Numbered from the stretch's first letter, positions 18,867 to 27,171 are shown. The stretch is 64,000 nt of DNA from Nitrospira sp. (GCA_030653545.1 JAURZE010000023.1:28369-92368); one strand, 5' to 3'. Notes: a model not told the origin generated them from the sequence alone. Numbers and translations: made by a program.

Positions 18867-19574
18867 CTAGAGCCCCTCCGGAGAGAGGACCAATCGATAC
18901 AACATCCACAATCCAAGCCCGACACTCCCCAGGCTCGCAGCTCCTTGCACCGCGAAAAACGCCCGCTGGCCGATGGCCCGTGAATAGATGACCGGCACAC
19001 TCAGGGTCAGCCCGATCATCAGCATGCCGCCGATTGAACCCAGACCGAACACCGCGATGTAGAGCAATCCCTGTCCGATGCCGCTGGTGTTCGATACGAT
19101 CACCAGCATCAAAGCCGCGGACCCGGCCACACCATGGGCCATCCCGATCAGCAGAGGCCGGAGCGACTGCCTGGCCCAATGCGGATGGGCATGATCCTCG
19201 CGGCGACGGTGGCTGTGCAAATGCACATGCGGCTCGCCGTCATGGACGTGACGATGCAGATGCCAGCGCTCACGGAACAGCTTGAGCGCCAGCGTGCCCC
19301 CGAGCACAACGAGCAACAACCCTACGCCGCTTTCGGCTAACAAGGCAAACGGTTCTGGAATATGAACACCGGAGACCAGCACCACAGCCCCGACCAGCAA
19401 CAGCGTCAAAGTATGGCCAACTCCCCACCAGAGGCCCACGAGTCCGGAGGCTCGCACCGAGGGGCGTTCGGCCAGCACCGTCGAAACCGCCGCTAAGTGA
19501 TCGGCATCGAGGGCATGCCGCAGCCCGAGCAGGAACCCGACGCCGAGAAAGGTAAGAAGATTCGACTCAAGCAT
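18867..19574 (-). CDS. Nickel/cobalt transporter of the UreH/NiCoT-like type
   Basis: 235 residues and about six membrane helices. The metal-transport signature RHALDADHLAAV (HX4DH) lies in the first helix, GVGHTLTLLLVGA in the next and GMAHGVAGSAALM later, with a His-rich cytoplasmic loop (HLHRHVHDGEPHVHLHSH). These features fit high-affinity Ni/Co uptake proteins or UreH-like relatives. ATG 19574 (MLESNLLT) has AAAGAG just upstream; a start at 19628 would overlap moaA. It lies 50 bases after moaA on the same strand, so it may be co-transcribed with molybdenum cofactor genes. Which metal it carries is not known. Confidence 0.8.
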   Translation of the reverse strand: MLESNLLTFLGVGFLLGLRHALDADHLAAVSTVLAERPSVRASGLVGLWWGVGHTLTLLLVGAVVLVSGVHIPEPFALLAESGVGLLLVVLGGTLALKLFRERWHLHRHVHDGEPHVHLHSHRRREDHAHPHWARQSLRPLLIGMAHGVAGSAALMLVIVSNTSGIGQGLLYIAVFGLGSIGGMLMIGLTLSVPVIYSRAIGQRAFFAVQGAASLGSVGLGLWMLYRLVLSPEGL

Positions 19575-19624
19575 GAGACTCTTTACCGGCGAGGGACTCG
19601 GACATCGGTTGTGCGGGCAGAAGA

Positions 19625-20689
19625 TCACCCGCCACGGGCATGCATTTCCAAGTGCGGATCGCCCCGGAGTTGATCGATCCCGATCAGCTTGCCGTTGCGC
19701 AACCCGACCTCCTCCAAAGCCTTGCGCGATTCGGCACCCCGATCGCGCCGGCCCTGCCAGCCCGCGCTGATCAACTCGCGCATCCGGTCAGGACTGGCAC
19801 CGGCTCGCATCGGCTGCCGAAGGTCCGCCCCCTTCGACGCATAGAGACACAAGTACCACATGCCATCGGCGGTCACGCGACTCCGGTCGCAGGTCGAACA
19901 GAACGGCTGCGTGGTCGACGCGATGATGCCGAAGGTGGTTCCGTCAGGCAACAAGAACCGCTGAGCCGGCGCGGTCCCACGCCCAGGCAATGGCACAATC
20001 GGACCATAGTGCTGCGTCAGGGTCTCAAGGATGGCTGCCTGCGACAACACTTTCGCCATGGCCCAATCATTGGCCCCGCCGACATCCATATATTCAATGA
20101 ACCGCACCTCGGCCCGATAGTGCTTCGCAAACTCGATCAGCGCCACCAGCTCGTCATCGTTAAATCCACGAATCGCCACGGTATCGAGCTTGAGCCCGGT
20201 GAAACCGACACGCCCGACCGACTCAATCCCCTCGATAACCCGCGCAAACTCATCCCGCCGCGTCAGCTGCCGGAAGCGCTCAGGGCGCAATGTATCCAGA
20301 CTGACCGTGACTCGATGCAGTCCGGCCTCATACAGCTCCTGCGCATTATCCGCGAGCAGAATACCGTTGGTCGTCAGGGCGATCTCAGCAATCCGCCGGT
20401 CTTGCAGGAGCAGCCGGACGAGACGAGACAAGTCCCGGCGCAGCAACGGCTCACCGCCGGTCAGCCTGACCTTATCGACGCCGAGGTCGGCAAAATAGCC
20501 AGTCAGCGTCGCCATCTCCTCGAAGCTCAAGACGTCTTCGCGCGGCAACCAGACATAGTCCTCTTCGGGCATACAGTACTGGCAGCGAAGATTGCAGCGA
20601 TCCGTGACGGAGAGCCGCAAACTGCCCAGCGGGCGATCATGGGCATCCACCACTTTGGAAGGAGCGAAACTGTCAGGCAACTGCGACAT
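19625..20689 (-). CDS. moaA: GTP 3',8-cyclase MoaA
   Basis: 354 residues. Radical-SAM cluster motif CNLRCQYCMPEED ~32-44, second cluster FCSTCDRSRVTADGMWYLC near the C-terminus and the terminal Gly-Gly typical of MoaA. It converts GTP to the cyclised precursor of the pterin in molybdenum cofactor synthesis. Last moa gene in the moaC-D-E-A run. Confidence 0.97.
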   Translation of the reverse strand: MSQLPDSFAPSKVVDAHDRPLGSLRLSVTDRCNLRCQYCMPEEDYVWLPREDVLSFEEMATLTGYFADLGVDKVRLTGGEPLLRRDLSRLVRLLLQDRRIAEIALTTNGILLADNAQELYEAGLHRVTVSLDTLRPERFRQLTRRDEFARVIEGIESVGRVGFTGLKLDTVAIRGFNDDELVALIEFAKHYRAEVRFIEYMDVGGANDWAMAKVLSQAAILETLTQHYGPIVPLPGRGTAPAQRFLLPDGTTFGIIASTTQPFCSTCDRSRVTADGMWYLCLYASKGADLRQPMRAGASPDRMRELISAGWQGRRDRGAESRKALEEVGLRNGKLIGIDQLRGDPHLEMHARGG

Positions 20690-20722
20690 GTGTGTTACTC
20701 ATCGCCCGTTACGCACGAGAGA

Positions 20723-21172
20723 CTACGGATGCTCTTCCACCCACACCTCACCCTCAGGCGTGTGCTCGAGCTTCCAAATCGGAGTAATCTGCTTCAGTTC
20801 GTCGATGGCCCACTTGCAGGCCTGGAACGCTTCCGCCCGATGCTCAGCGCCGGCGATAATCAGCACGATATTCTCACCGATCGTGATTTCTCCATACCGG
20901 TGGATGATCAGCAACTCCAGGATGTCGAAATCTTTCAGCGCCCGCTCGCGGATCTCGCGCAACTTCTTCTCCGCCATCCCTTCGTAATGTTCGAAGGTAA
21001 TGCTGTCGACGTCCCGCCCTTTGGAACGATCCCGGGCAATCCCCAGAAACGTCGCAATCCCGCCGATCCGCTTCGACCGGCGCTTCACCCGCTCGAGCTC
21101 CTGATCGATGGAGAAATTCTCCCGCTGCACCCGAACGAGCATCTCATCACTGTGAGGCTGCACGTCACTCAT
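20723..21172 (-). CDS. moaE: Molybdopterin synthase catalytic subunit MoaE
   Basis: 149 residues from ATG 21172, which overlaps the moaD stop by four bases. Family motifs: VRDRSKGR-like ARDRSKGRDV, FEHYEGMAEKKL, IIHRYGEITIGENIVLI and HRAEAFQACKWAIDELK. It adds sulfur from MoaD to precursor Z to form molybdopterin. The overlap with moaD points to translational coupling of the two subunits. Confidence 0.96.
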   Translation of the reverse strand: MSDVQPHSDEMLVRVQRENFSIDQELERVKRRSKRIGGIATFLGIARDRSKGRDVDSITFEHYEGMAEKKLREIRERALKDFDILELLIIHRYGEITIGENIVLIIAGAEHRAEAFQACKWAIDELKQITPIWKLEHTPEGEVWVEEHP

Positions 21173-21585
21173 ACAGTATCTCCTCCGCAAATCGCTTTCA
21201 GTGTCACAGGATGTTCAAACTGGCTGCCCAGCGAGGCCGCAGCAAGCGAGGGGGCGAGGCGTACGCGGTTCGGTACGTTGAGCCCCTGAGCGTCGCGAGA
21301 ACGAAGCTGGCAGTCAGTTTCAACATCCTGGGGTGATCCACCTGCGAAGGGAGGCAATAGCGCAATCTCGTCGCCGTCCCGGATTTCCGTTTCCTCGTGG
21401 GCAATCTCCTGATTGACCGACACCAGGACCTTCTTCTTATGGATGAGTTCACCGATCTGCGGATATCCGCCATCAAGAAGCTCAACCAAGTCTTTCACTC
21501 GTCGCCCATTCGTCAATGCCAGAGAGAGAGAGCCTTGATTGCCGGCCAGCATCTTCGTCATCCCGAATAGCTTAATCGTAACCAT
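21169..21585 (-). CDS. moaD: Molybdopterin synthase sulfur carrier MoaD with C-terminal extension
   Basis: 138 residues, while MoaD is usually about 80. Residues 1-83 are a normal ubiquitin-like MoaD ending in EIALLPPFAGG; the final Gly-Gly is the site that is adenylated and thiocarboxylated. Here 55 further codons follow. From codon 86 on they are encoded by a palindromic repeat (21207-21330), and the frame stays open to a stop that overlaps moaE. Either the tail is removed, or activation is compromised, or another MoaD serves the cell. The upstream moaC gene ends six bases before the start. Confidence 0.9.
   Translation of the reverse strand: MVTIKLFGMTKMLAGNQGSLSLALTNGRRVKDLVELLDGGYPQIGELIHKKKVLVSVNQEIAHEETEIRDGDEIALLPPFAGGSPQDVETDCQLRSRDAQGLNVPNRVRLAPSLAAASLGSQFEHPVTLKAICGGDTV
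21207..21330. repeat. 124-bp palindromic REP/MITE-like element
   Basis: The ends are a 16-bp inverted repeat with one mismatch (21207-21222 and 21315-21330, CAGTTTCAACATCCTG type). The interior is GC-rich with further self-complementarity (GCGTACGC, GTACGTTGAGC). It resembles the palindromic repeats I associate with Nitrospira genomes; this is recollection, not a search. It lies inside the 3' end of moaD and supplies almost all of the extra tail codons. Confidence 0.7.
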
Positions 21586-21591
21586 AATGGT

Positions 21592-22086
21592 TCAGTCTGG
21601 CCTCGTGTAGGTTCCCGACTTCCCACCGGACTTTGAGAGCAGACACACGTCGGTGAAGCTCATCCCGCGATCAATCGCTTTGCACATATCATAGATGGTG
21701 AGCGCCGCTACGGACGCCGCTGTCATCGCTTCCATCTCCACTCCCGTTTGCCCAGTGGTCTTCACCGTCGCAAAGATGTGGATAGCGCAGAGGCCTGCCT
21801 GGTTCGGCTGGGATTCTTCTTTAAAGGAGATATCGACGCTAGTAATCAAGAGAGGATGGCACATGGGAATGAGGTCGGGAGTCTTCTTGGCCCCCATCAC
21901 CCCGGCGACTTGGGCCACGGCGAGTACATCGCCCTTGGCAATCTTCCCGCGCTGGATCTTCTCCAGCGTGGCAGGCAGCATCACGACCGTCGCCTGCGCA
22001 GTCCCGACCCGTTCGGTCGAGTCTTTCGCGCTGACATCGACCATCCGCGCCCGGCCCGACTCGTTAAAGTGTGTGAACTCAGCCAT
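21592..22086 (-). CDS. moaC: Cyclic pyranopterin monophosphate synthase MoaC
   Basis: 164 residues from ATG 22086 ([19 protein letters not shown]). Diagnostic stretches: [52 protein letters not shown] and [10 protein letters not shown]. It completes formation of precursor Z after MoaA. First gene of the moa run. A TTG at 22095 is possible but less likely because GAGAGA sits just before the ATG. Confidence 0.97.
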   Translation of the reverse strand: MAEFTHFNESGRARMVDVSAKDSTERVGTAQATVVMLPATLEKIQRGKIAKGDVLAVAQVAGVMGAKKTPDLIPMCHPLLITSVDISFKEESQPNQAGLCAIHIFATVKTTGQTGVEMEAMTAASVAALTIYDMCKAIDRGMSFTDVCLLSKSGGKSGTYTRPD

Positions 22087-22325
22087 TTCTCTCAATGAAT
22101 CAGCTGGTTATACATTGCGCCGATCGGTGATTATAAGTTCCGCAAGAAACGAAGGTCAAGCGGGGAAGAAGACATGCGGGCTGGATCTACGCAGGTGGAA
22201 GAAGCAACTTCACCCTCACAATTGTCAGAGGTTGCGAAGAGTAACCCCTCAAGGTTATCGTCAACCCATCAAACAACCCCTTTCAAACCCTTTCGACTTC
22301 TCCGCCCACGTCATCAAGGATTCAT

Positions 22326-22745
22326 ATGACCGACGACGAGCAGAAAGATCGCGTTGAGATCACCCCCTACCAAGCGGCAGGCGGACTTGAGGGCCTCACG
22401 AAGTTGGTGGACGAGTTTTACGTCAATATGAATACGCTGCCCGAAGCCCAGATCATCCGGAACATGCACCCGAAGGATCTCACCGAATCGCGCAAGAAGC
22501 TGACGTATTTTCTCAGCGGCTGGCTTGGTGGCCCGAGGCTGTTTCAGCAGTACTATGGACCGATCAGCATTCCCGGCGCGCACAAACGGTTCCCGATCGG
22601 ATACGAGGAACGCGACGCCTGGCTGCTGTGCATGCAGCGAGCCCTTGCCGCCCAGCCCTACAGTACCGAATTGAAGGACTATCTCCTGGCCGCCCTCAGC
22701 ATCCCGGCGGAACGAGTCAGGCAAGTGAACGCGGGGGAAGCCTGA
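22326..22745 (+). CDS. Truncated haemoglobin, group II (TrHbO) type
   Basis: 139 residues. The group II pattern is clear: GGLEGLTKLVDEFYVNM, MHPKDLTESRKKLTYFLSGW, LGGPRLFQQYYG, then AHKRFPIGYEERDAWLLCM with the proximal haem His. Such globins bind O2, NO or peroxide and are common in nitrifying bacteria under nitrosative stress; the role here is inference. It is divergent from moaC across a 239-bp gap. Confidence 0.93.
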   Translation: MTDDEQKDRVEITPYQAAGGLEGLTKLVDEFYVNMNTLPEAQIIRNMHPKDLTESRKKLTYFLSGWLGGPRLFQQYYGPISIPGAHKRFPIGYEERDAWLLCMQRALAAQPYSTELKDYLLAALSIPAERVRQVNAGEA

Positions 22746-22786
22746 CAACCGTATCAGGAATACGACAAGACCAGGGCGAAAGAAAT

Positions 22787-22934
22787 GCGGGCAGCGAGCA
22801 AGAAGACCGCACCTGCCTTTTCCTCTCTTCCCTCCCCAAAGGGTGTGCCCCGGTTGGCTTTCACTGCGCGCATTGAGCGACCGCCGTTTCATCGCGGGGG
22901 CTCAGCGAGCAAGAAAACCAACCGGGGCGCACCC
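22787..22934. repeat. Palindromic repeat, copy 1 (left of toxin-antitoxin pair)
   Basis: Shares with the copy at 23614-23776 the opening GCGGGCAGCGAGCAAGAAGAC and, from 22838 on, an almost identical ~97-bp block. Inside that block a 22-bp inverted repeat with two mismatches (22841-22862 and 22913-22934) could fold into a long hairpin. Only the ~30 bp between the two shared parts differ. It could act as a terminator as well as a mobile or recombining element. Confidence 0.8.
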
Positions 22935-22948
22935 ACAGGCCTCTTTAC

Positions 22949-22977
22949 TTGCAGCGGTTCCACGAATCGGGTAGGCT
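22949..22977 (+). promoter_or_regulatory. Promoter of DUF433/DUF5615 pair, likely leaderless
   Basis: TTGCAG at 22949-22954, 17-nt spacer, TAGGCT at 22972-22977, then seven bases to the ATG at 22985. No ribosome binding site precedes that ATG, so the transcript would start at or next to the start codon. Confidence 0.4.
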
Positions 22978-22984
22978 TCTTCGC

Positions 22985-23206
22985 ATGGTGCTAGACCGAA
23001 TCCATATCGATCCGCAGGTCTGTGGGGGCAAGGCAACGATCCGCGGTCTCCGCCTGACGGTAGACTTTATCCTACGGCTGCTTGGAGATGGCTATACGGC
23101 AGCTGAGATCGTGGCGGAATATCCTGAATTGGTCCTTGAGGATGTCTATCAGGCAGCGAAATACGGCGCATGGCTGGCTGGCGAGCAGACATCCGCAGCC
23201 TCATGA
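22985..23206 (+). CDS. DUF433 family antitoxin
   Basis: 73 residues. The pattern IHIDPQVCGGKATIRGLRLTV...ILRLLGDGYTAAEIVAEYPELVLEDVYQA is the DUF433 fold, a small HTH-like protein that normally neutralises a DUF5615 PIN-like toxin. Its stop overlaps the toxin start in an ATGA. ATG 22985 is chosen because the domain begins five residues later. Autorepression of the module is expected from the family but not shown. Confidence 0.9.
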   Translation: MVLDRIHIDPQVCGGKATIRGLRLTVDFILRLLGDGYTAAEIVAEYPELVLEDVYQAAKYGAWLAGEQTSAAS

Positions 23207-23586
23207 GGCTGCTGGCCGATCTCCACATCGCCCCTCGCACCGTTCAATTCCTGCGCTCCCTCGGTCATGATGCCCTTCGCGTGACCGACCTTCTCCCCGC
23301 AACCGCCTCCGATGAATCTATTGTCGAACGGGCCGCGCAGGATCAAAGAATCATCCTGACCCAGGACCTCGACATGACGGCGATCATTGCCCTGTCTCGA
23401 CGCCAATATCCGTCACTCGTCACCCTTCGTCTGAGCTCCGTACGAGTCGAGTTCGTCAACTCCATCCTCCAACGGACCCTCCCGGTGCTGGAGCACGATC
23501 TGCTGCAGGGCGCACTCGTCACAATCGAAGACTCCCGCGTTCGTCTCCGTCGTCTCCCACTAGCCATTCAGGACAATTCCATCTGA
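23203..23586 (+). CDS. DUF5615 PIN-like toxin
   Basis: 127 residues from the ATG overlapping the DUF433 stop. LLADLHIAPRTVQFLRSLGHDALRV and QRIILTQDLDMTAI carry the acidic residues of the Mut7-C/PIN-like nuclease core. Such proteins are predicted RNases paired with DUF433 antitoxins. The upstream start at 23170 would only add residues overlapping the antitoxin. The pair sits between two copies of one repeat, unlike any neighbouring gene. Confidence 0.87.
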   Translation: MRLLADLHIAPRTVQFLRSLGHDALRVTDLLPATASDESIVERAAQDQRIILTQDLDMTAIIALSRRQYPSLVTLRLSSVRVEFVNSILQRTLPVLEHDLLQGALVTIEDSRVRLRRLPLAIQDNSI

Positions 23587-23613
23587 CACAAAGAAACAGC
23601 ACGTGACTGGCGC

Positions 23614-23776
23614 GCGGGCAGCGAGCAAGAAGACTGTGCTGACTGCCCCAATCATTTTCCGATTCCCCATATCCTCCCCCAAGGGTGTGCCCCGGTTGGT
23701 TTTCACTGCGCGCATTGAGCGACCGCCGCTTCATCGCGGGGGCTCAGCGAGCAAGAAAACCGACCGGGGCGCACCC
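23614..23776. repeat. Palindromic repeat, copy 2 (right of toxin-antitoxin pair)
   Basis: Direct repeat of 22787-22934. The inner inverted repeat is 23683-23704 with 23755-23776. The block from 23681 to 23776 differs from copy 1 at only a few positions. Together the copies bracket the DUF433/DUF5615 module, 827 bp start to start. Confidence 0.8.
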
Positions 23777-23784
23777 GCCCCTCC

Positions 23785-23814
23785 TTGACTCTTTGAAATC
23801 CGATCCCCGACAAT
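23785..23814 (+). promoter_or_regulatory. Possible promoter of FolB-methyltransferase gene
   Basis: TTGACT at 23785-23790, 18-nt spacer, GACAAT at 23809-23814, six bases before ATG 23821. The -10 is weak, but the position matches a leaderless start and no ribosome binding site is seen. Confidence 0.35.
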
Positions 23815-23820
23815 GCCCGC

Positions 23821-24762
23821 ATGTCAGCACACATCATCATTGAACGATTGGAATTCCGTGGCCGCTGCGGCGTTACCGCGGAAGAACGGGCGAAACCTCA
23901 GCCGCTGGCGGTGGATGTGGAATTGGATGCGCCCCTCGATCCGGCCGGCCACTCGGACCATCTCGCGGACACCATCGACTATGCGAAGATTGCGCAACGC
24001 CTCGTCGAGATCGGCACGATGCAGGAGGCCTGCTTACTGGAAACCATGGCGGAGCGATTCCTCGCCATGCTGTTTGCAGACTTTCCCATTAAACGGGCAA
24101 ATCTCTGGCTTCGTAAACTCCATGCGCCTATCAGCCAGGTGACCCGCTCCGTCGGCATCAGGATCGAACGAACCAGGCTCGCGCAACAACTCAGCTGCAT
24201 TGAACCGAAGCCGGCCCCGTTTCTGGTCGAACAGCTGCCCCGCCTCCCTAAAGGCAAGGCTCTGGATGTTGCAGCAGGCGGAGGCCGACACTCCCTATTC
24301 CTCGCCGCACAGGGTTATCACGTCGAAGCGATCGACCGCGACGAAGCCACCCTTACCCAGCTTGCTGCATCCGCTGCGGTAAAAGCACTCCCCCCGATCA
24401 AGACCAGGACGATCGACTTGGAGCAACCGGCGCCATTCGACCCTGGATTCGGCCATGAGACGCATGATGTGATCATCGTCTTTTTCTATCTGCATCGATC
24501 GCTCTTTCCGTTTCTCATCGATGCGCTCAAACCCGGCGGCATGTTGGTCTATGAGACCTTTACGATCGATAACTATACACATCACAAACATCCGCGCCGG
24601 TGGGAGTTCTGCCTGTCCCACAATGAACTGTTGCGCATGACGTCGACGCTTCAGATTCTGCACTACGATGAAGGGCCGCACGACGGTGTCGAAGGCCCTC
24701 GCTCGACCTATACCGCTCAGCTGGTGGCCCAGAAGCCGCTGCGATCGGCTCACGCGACATGA
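23821..24762 (+). CDS. Dihydroneopterin aldolase (FolB)-SAM methyltransferase fusion
   Basis: 313 residues in two parts. Residues 1-117 match FolB: IIIERLEFRGRCGVTAEERAKPQPL with the active Glu, a YAKIAQRLVEIG stretch and a Lys in LWLRKLHAPI. FolB splits dihydroneopterin into 6-hydroxymethyl-dihydropterin. Residues ~125-313 are a class I methyltransferase (ALDVAAGGGRHSLFLAAQGYHVEAID, ALKPGGMLVYETF) of the TehB-like type. The fusion is unusual; the two reactions may be linked or the second may act on another pterin. It is translationally coupled to the next gene through an ATGA overlap. Confidence 0.85.
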   Translation: MSAHIIIERLEFRGRCGVTAEERAKPQPLAVDVELDAPLDPAGHSDHLADTIDYAKIAQRLVEIGTMQEACLLETMAERFLAMLFADFPIKRANLWLRKLHAPISQVTRSVGIRIERTRLAQQLSCIEPKPAPFLVEQLPRLPKGKALDVAAGGGRHSLFLAAQGYHVEAIDRDEATLTQLAASAAVKALPPIKTRTIDLEQPAPFDPGFGHETHDVIIVFFYLHRSLFPFLIDALKPGGMLVYETFTIDNYTHHKHPRRWEFCLSHNELLRMTSTLQILHYDEGPHDGVEGPRSTYTAQLVAQKPLRSAHAT

Positions 24763-25607
24763 GCCGCATCGATCTCCATCTACACACCACCCATTCAGAC
24801 GGCAGCCAGTCCCCAGCTGAAGTCGTCCGGCTTGCCCATGAGGCAGGCGTCTCCGCCCTGGCCATTACCGACCACGACATCACCACCGGCCTTCCTGAGG
24901 CCATGGCGGCAGGACAGGCACTCGGCATTGAGATCATCCCCGGAATTGAAATCAGCTCGCGCCACGGTGCATCGGAACTGCATGTGCTGGGCTATTTCCT
25001 CAGATGGCAAGATGCCCAACTCAACGAGCGCCTGCTGACCCTTCGAGAGAGCCGTCACCGCCGCAATCCCAAGATCATCGAACTGCTGCAAGCCACGGGG
25101 ATCGATATCACCTACGATGAAGTACGGGCCGTCGCCGGGAGTGATTCGGTGGGCCGGCCGCATATCGCCCGCGTCCTCATGGACAAGAAGGTCGTAACGA
25201 CCGCCAAAGAAGCGTTTGACCGGTTCCTGGCTGAAGGTAAGGCCGCCTATGTGCCGCGCGATCTCCCCGCCCCTGCCGATGCGATCCGCTGGATCAAGGA
25301 TGCAGGCGGGCTGGCGGTTCTTGCGCACCCCACCTGGGTCAAGACGACCGAAGGGACGCTGACCGACTTAGCCCGTCAGCTGAAAGAGCAGGGGCTGGAC
25401 GGAGTCGAAGTCCACTACAGCACTCACACCCCTCGACAGACCCGCACGTATTTGAGTCTCGCCAAACAACTGGGCTTGTTGGTCACGGGCGGCAGCGACT
25501 TTCACGGGATGACCAAACCCGATATCGAGGTCGGAACCGGGAAGGGCTCGCTGCATGTTCCGGATCATCTGCTCCCGAAACTCAAGGACGCCGTCGCGCA
25601 GCTCTAA
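24759..25607 (+). CDS. PHP-domain phosphoesterase (YciV/RNase AM type)
   Basis: 282 residues. The PHP metal motifs are present: DLHLHTTHSDGS at 4-15, ITDHDITTGLPEA, PGIEISSRHG, VLAHPTWVK and GGSDFHGM near the end. Members hydrolyse nucleoside 3',5'-bisphosphates or trim RNA 5' ends. Start overlaps the previous stop by four bases, so the two are co-translated. Confidence 0.92.
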   Translation: MSRIDLHLHTTHSDGSQSPAEVVRLAHEAGVSALAITDHDITTGLPEAMAAGQALGIEIIPGIEISSRHGASELHVLGYFLRWQDAQLNERLLTLRESRHRRNPKIIELLQATGIDITYDEVRAVAGSDSVGRPHIARVLMDKKVVTTAKEAFDRFLAEGKAAYVPRDLPAPADAIRWIKDAGGLAVLAHPTWVKTTEGTLTDLARQLKEQGLDGVEVHYSTHTPRQTRTYLSLAKQLGLLVTGGSDFHGMTKPDIEVGTGKGSLHVPDHLLPKLKDAVAQL

Positions 25608-25623
25608 CAGGGTGCTGAAAAAG
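25607..25623. repeat. Solo end of a REP-like element
   Basis: CAGGGTGCTGAAAAAG directly after the PHP gene stop resembles one end of the palindromic repeat family (compare the CAGGATGTTGAAAC end at 21330). No matching second arm was found nearby. It may be a decayed remnant. Confidence 0.3.
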
Positions 25624-25703
25624 CATCATTGCCACGTTTACTCATTCACCGAGTTTCTCTGCAACCTGCTAACCCGCTCTTCCTGTGTGATTCCCGCTAT
25701 TCG

Positions 25704-25731
25704 TTGACTCTCCGGGCCTATCCGCTAGACT
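25704..25731 (+). promoter_or_regulatory. sigma70-type promoter for Ser/Thr kinase
   Basis: TTGACT at 25704-25709, 16-nt spacer, TAGACT at 25726-25731. Transcription would begin near 25738, downstream of the TTG at 25732, which supports ATG 25759 as the real start of the kinase gene. Confidence 0.55.
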
Positions 25732-25758
25732 TTGGGCAGCTTCTCACTGAACCTATCC

Positions 25759-27159
25759 ATGACACACGCATCTGGCTGGCTCATTCAGTTCGCGATCGTC
25801 TCATTCGTGGCCCTGTTTGCAGGGCCACTCCTGAGCAAGCTGCCGTTTGCCGAACACTTTCCGCTGACCCTCCTCGGATTGACGGGTCCGCAAACGATTC
25901 GTCTCATCGCTGAGGGCACCGGCCTCCTCACACTCTGGCTCCTGGCCTTTCATGCCTTCCGCCACATGCCGGACAACGGGCGAGGATTCACCTTTGTCAG
26001 TCGCATCGTCCTTCCTCTGACCACGATCGTGGTCCTCATTGTCGGGGACAAGACCATGCAAGTGGTCGGACAATCGCTGATTGAAGACTTCGGCATCCAG
26101 CGATACAGCCTCGGCTATGCCGCCACTCTGGTCGTTGCCGGACTCTGGCTGACTGTGGCGTGGCTACTCAACATCGACGCCCTCCATCACTACTTCACCG
26201 CCCCTGCGCCGACACGCAGTCAGAAGAAGACGCCTCAGACCGTCGACGAGAGTCATGACGTGCAGGAACGCTCCGGTCCTTCCGAAACGTCTGACTCAGC
26301 GTCCGCAGATTCGCCCAACAATGGATCTCCCCCCGCCACGCTTGGACGGTACAAGGTCCTGAAGGAACTCGGACGCGGAGCCATGGGGGTCGTGTATTTG
26401 GGCAAAGATCCCACGATTCAACGATTCGTGGCCATCAAGACCATGCGGTTGGACGAGATCGACGATGCGGAAAAGCTCCAGGAAGTGAAGACCCGGTTTT
26501 TCCGTGAAGCGGAATCGACCGGCCGGCTCACACATCCCAATATCGTCACGATTTACGATGCGGGGGAAGAACAGGAGCTCGGCTACATCGCTATGGAGGT
26601 CTTGGAGGGCACGACGCTCAAGCACTGGTCGCGCAAACCCAACCTGCTGCCCCTCGACAAACTGATTCCGATCCTTGCCACCGTGGCCGACGCCCTGGAC
26701 TATGCCCACCAGCAAGGCGTCGTACACCGCGACATCAAGCCGGCCAATATCATGATCACCAAAGGCGCGACGGTGAAAGTCATGGATTTTGGCATTGCGA
26801 AAATGGCATCGTCGTCGAAGACGCAAACCAACATTGTGCTCGGCACTCCTACCTACATGTCGCCGGAACAGATTGCCGGGAAAAAGGTCGACGGGCGATC
26901 CGACATCTTCTCGCTGGGAGTCGTCCTCTATGAAATGCTGAGCGGCCGCCCCCCATTCACTGCGGATAACTTATCCGCCTTGCTCTTTGCGATTGCCCAT
27001 AATCCCCACCCTTCTATCAAGGTCATCCGTCCGGACATTCCTCCGGCTCTCCAACACGTGCTCAACCAAGCACTCGAAAAGGATCCGGCTATGCGATTCC
27101 GACGGGCGGCCGAGTTTGCCCAGGAACTGCGCGCCTGCCTGCAAGGCCAGACCGTTTAA
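25759..27159 (+). CDS. Membrane-anchored eukaryotic-like Ser/Thr protein kinase
   Basis: 466 residues with an unusual order: a four-helix membrane region (~1-150) at the N-terminus, a Ser/Gln-rich linker, then the kinase from ~193. Kinase motifs are complete: GRGAMGVVYLG (P-loop), VAIKTM, HRDIKPANIM near 323, DFGIAK near 343, TPTYMSPEQ and DIFSLGVVLYEMLSG. It phosphorylates Ser/Thr in the cytoplasm. Bacterial kinases usually carry the membrane segment after the kinase domain. The PP2C phosphatase 12 bases downstream should reverse its action. Confidence 0.93.
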   Translation: MTHASGWLIQFAIVSFVALFAGPLLSKLPFAEHFPLTLLGLTGPQTIRLIAEGTGLLTLWLLAFHAFRHMPDNGRGFTFVSRIVLPLTTIVVLIVGDKTMQVVGQSLIEDFGIQRYSLGYAATLVVAGLWLTVAWLLNIDALHHYFTAPAPTRSQKKTPQTVDESHDVQERSGPSETSDSASADSPNNGSPPATLGRYKVLKELGRGAMGVVYLGKDPTIQRFVAIKTMRLDEIDDAEKLQEVKTRFFREAESTGRLTHPNIVTIYDAGEEQELGYIAMEVLEGTTLKHWSRKPNLLPLDKLIPILATVADALDYAHQQGVVHRDIKPANIMITKGATVKVMDFGIAKMASSSKTQTNIVLGTPTYMSPEQIAGKKVDGRSDIFSLGVVLYEMLSGRPPFTADNLSALLFAIAHNPHPSIKVIRPDIPPALQHVLNQALEKDPAMRFRRAAEFAQELRACLQGQTV

Positions 27160-27171
27160 CTTGAGGAGCCC

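Noticed and set aside
19640..21289. 549-codon plus-strand frame opposite moaA and moaE
   Set aside because: Entirely antisense to well-recognised moa genes; composition (many Arg, Pro, His) is typical of a GC-rich shadow frame.
22314..22892. Minus-strand 192-codon frame sharing its first residues with another frame at 23519-23734
   Set aside because: The shared N-terminus comes from the palindromic repeat and the rest is antisense to the globin gene.
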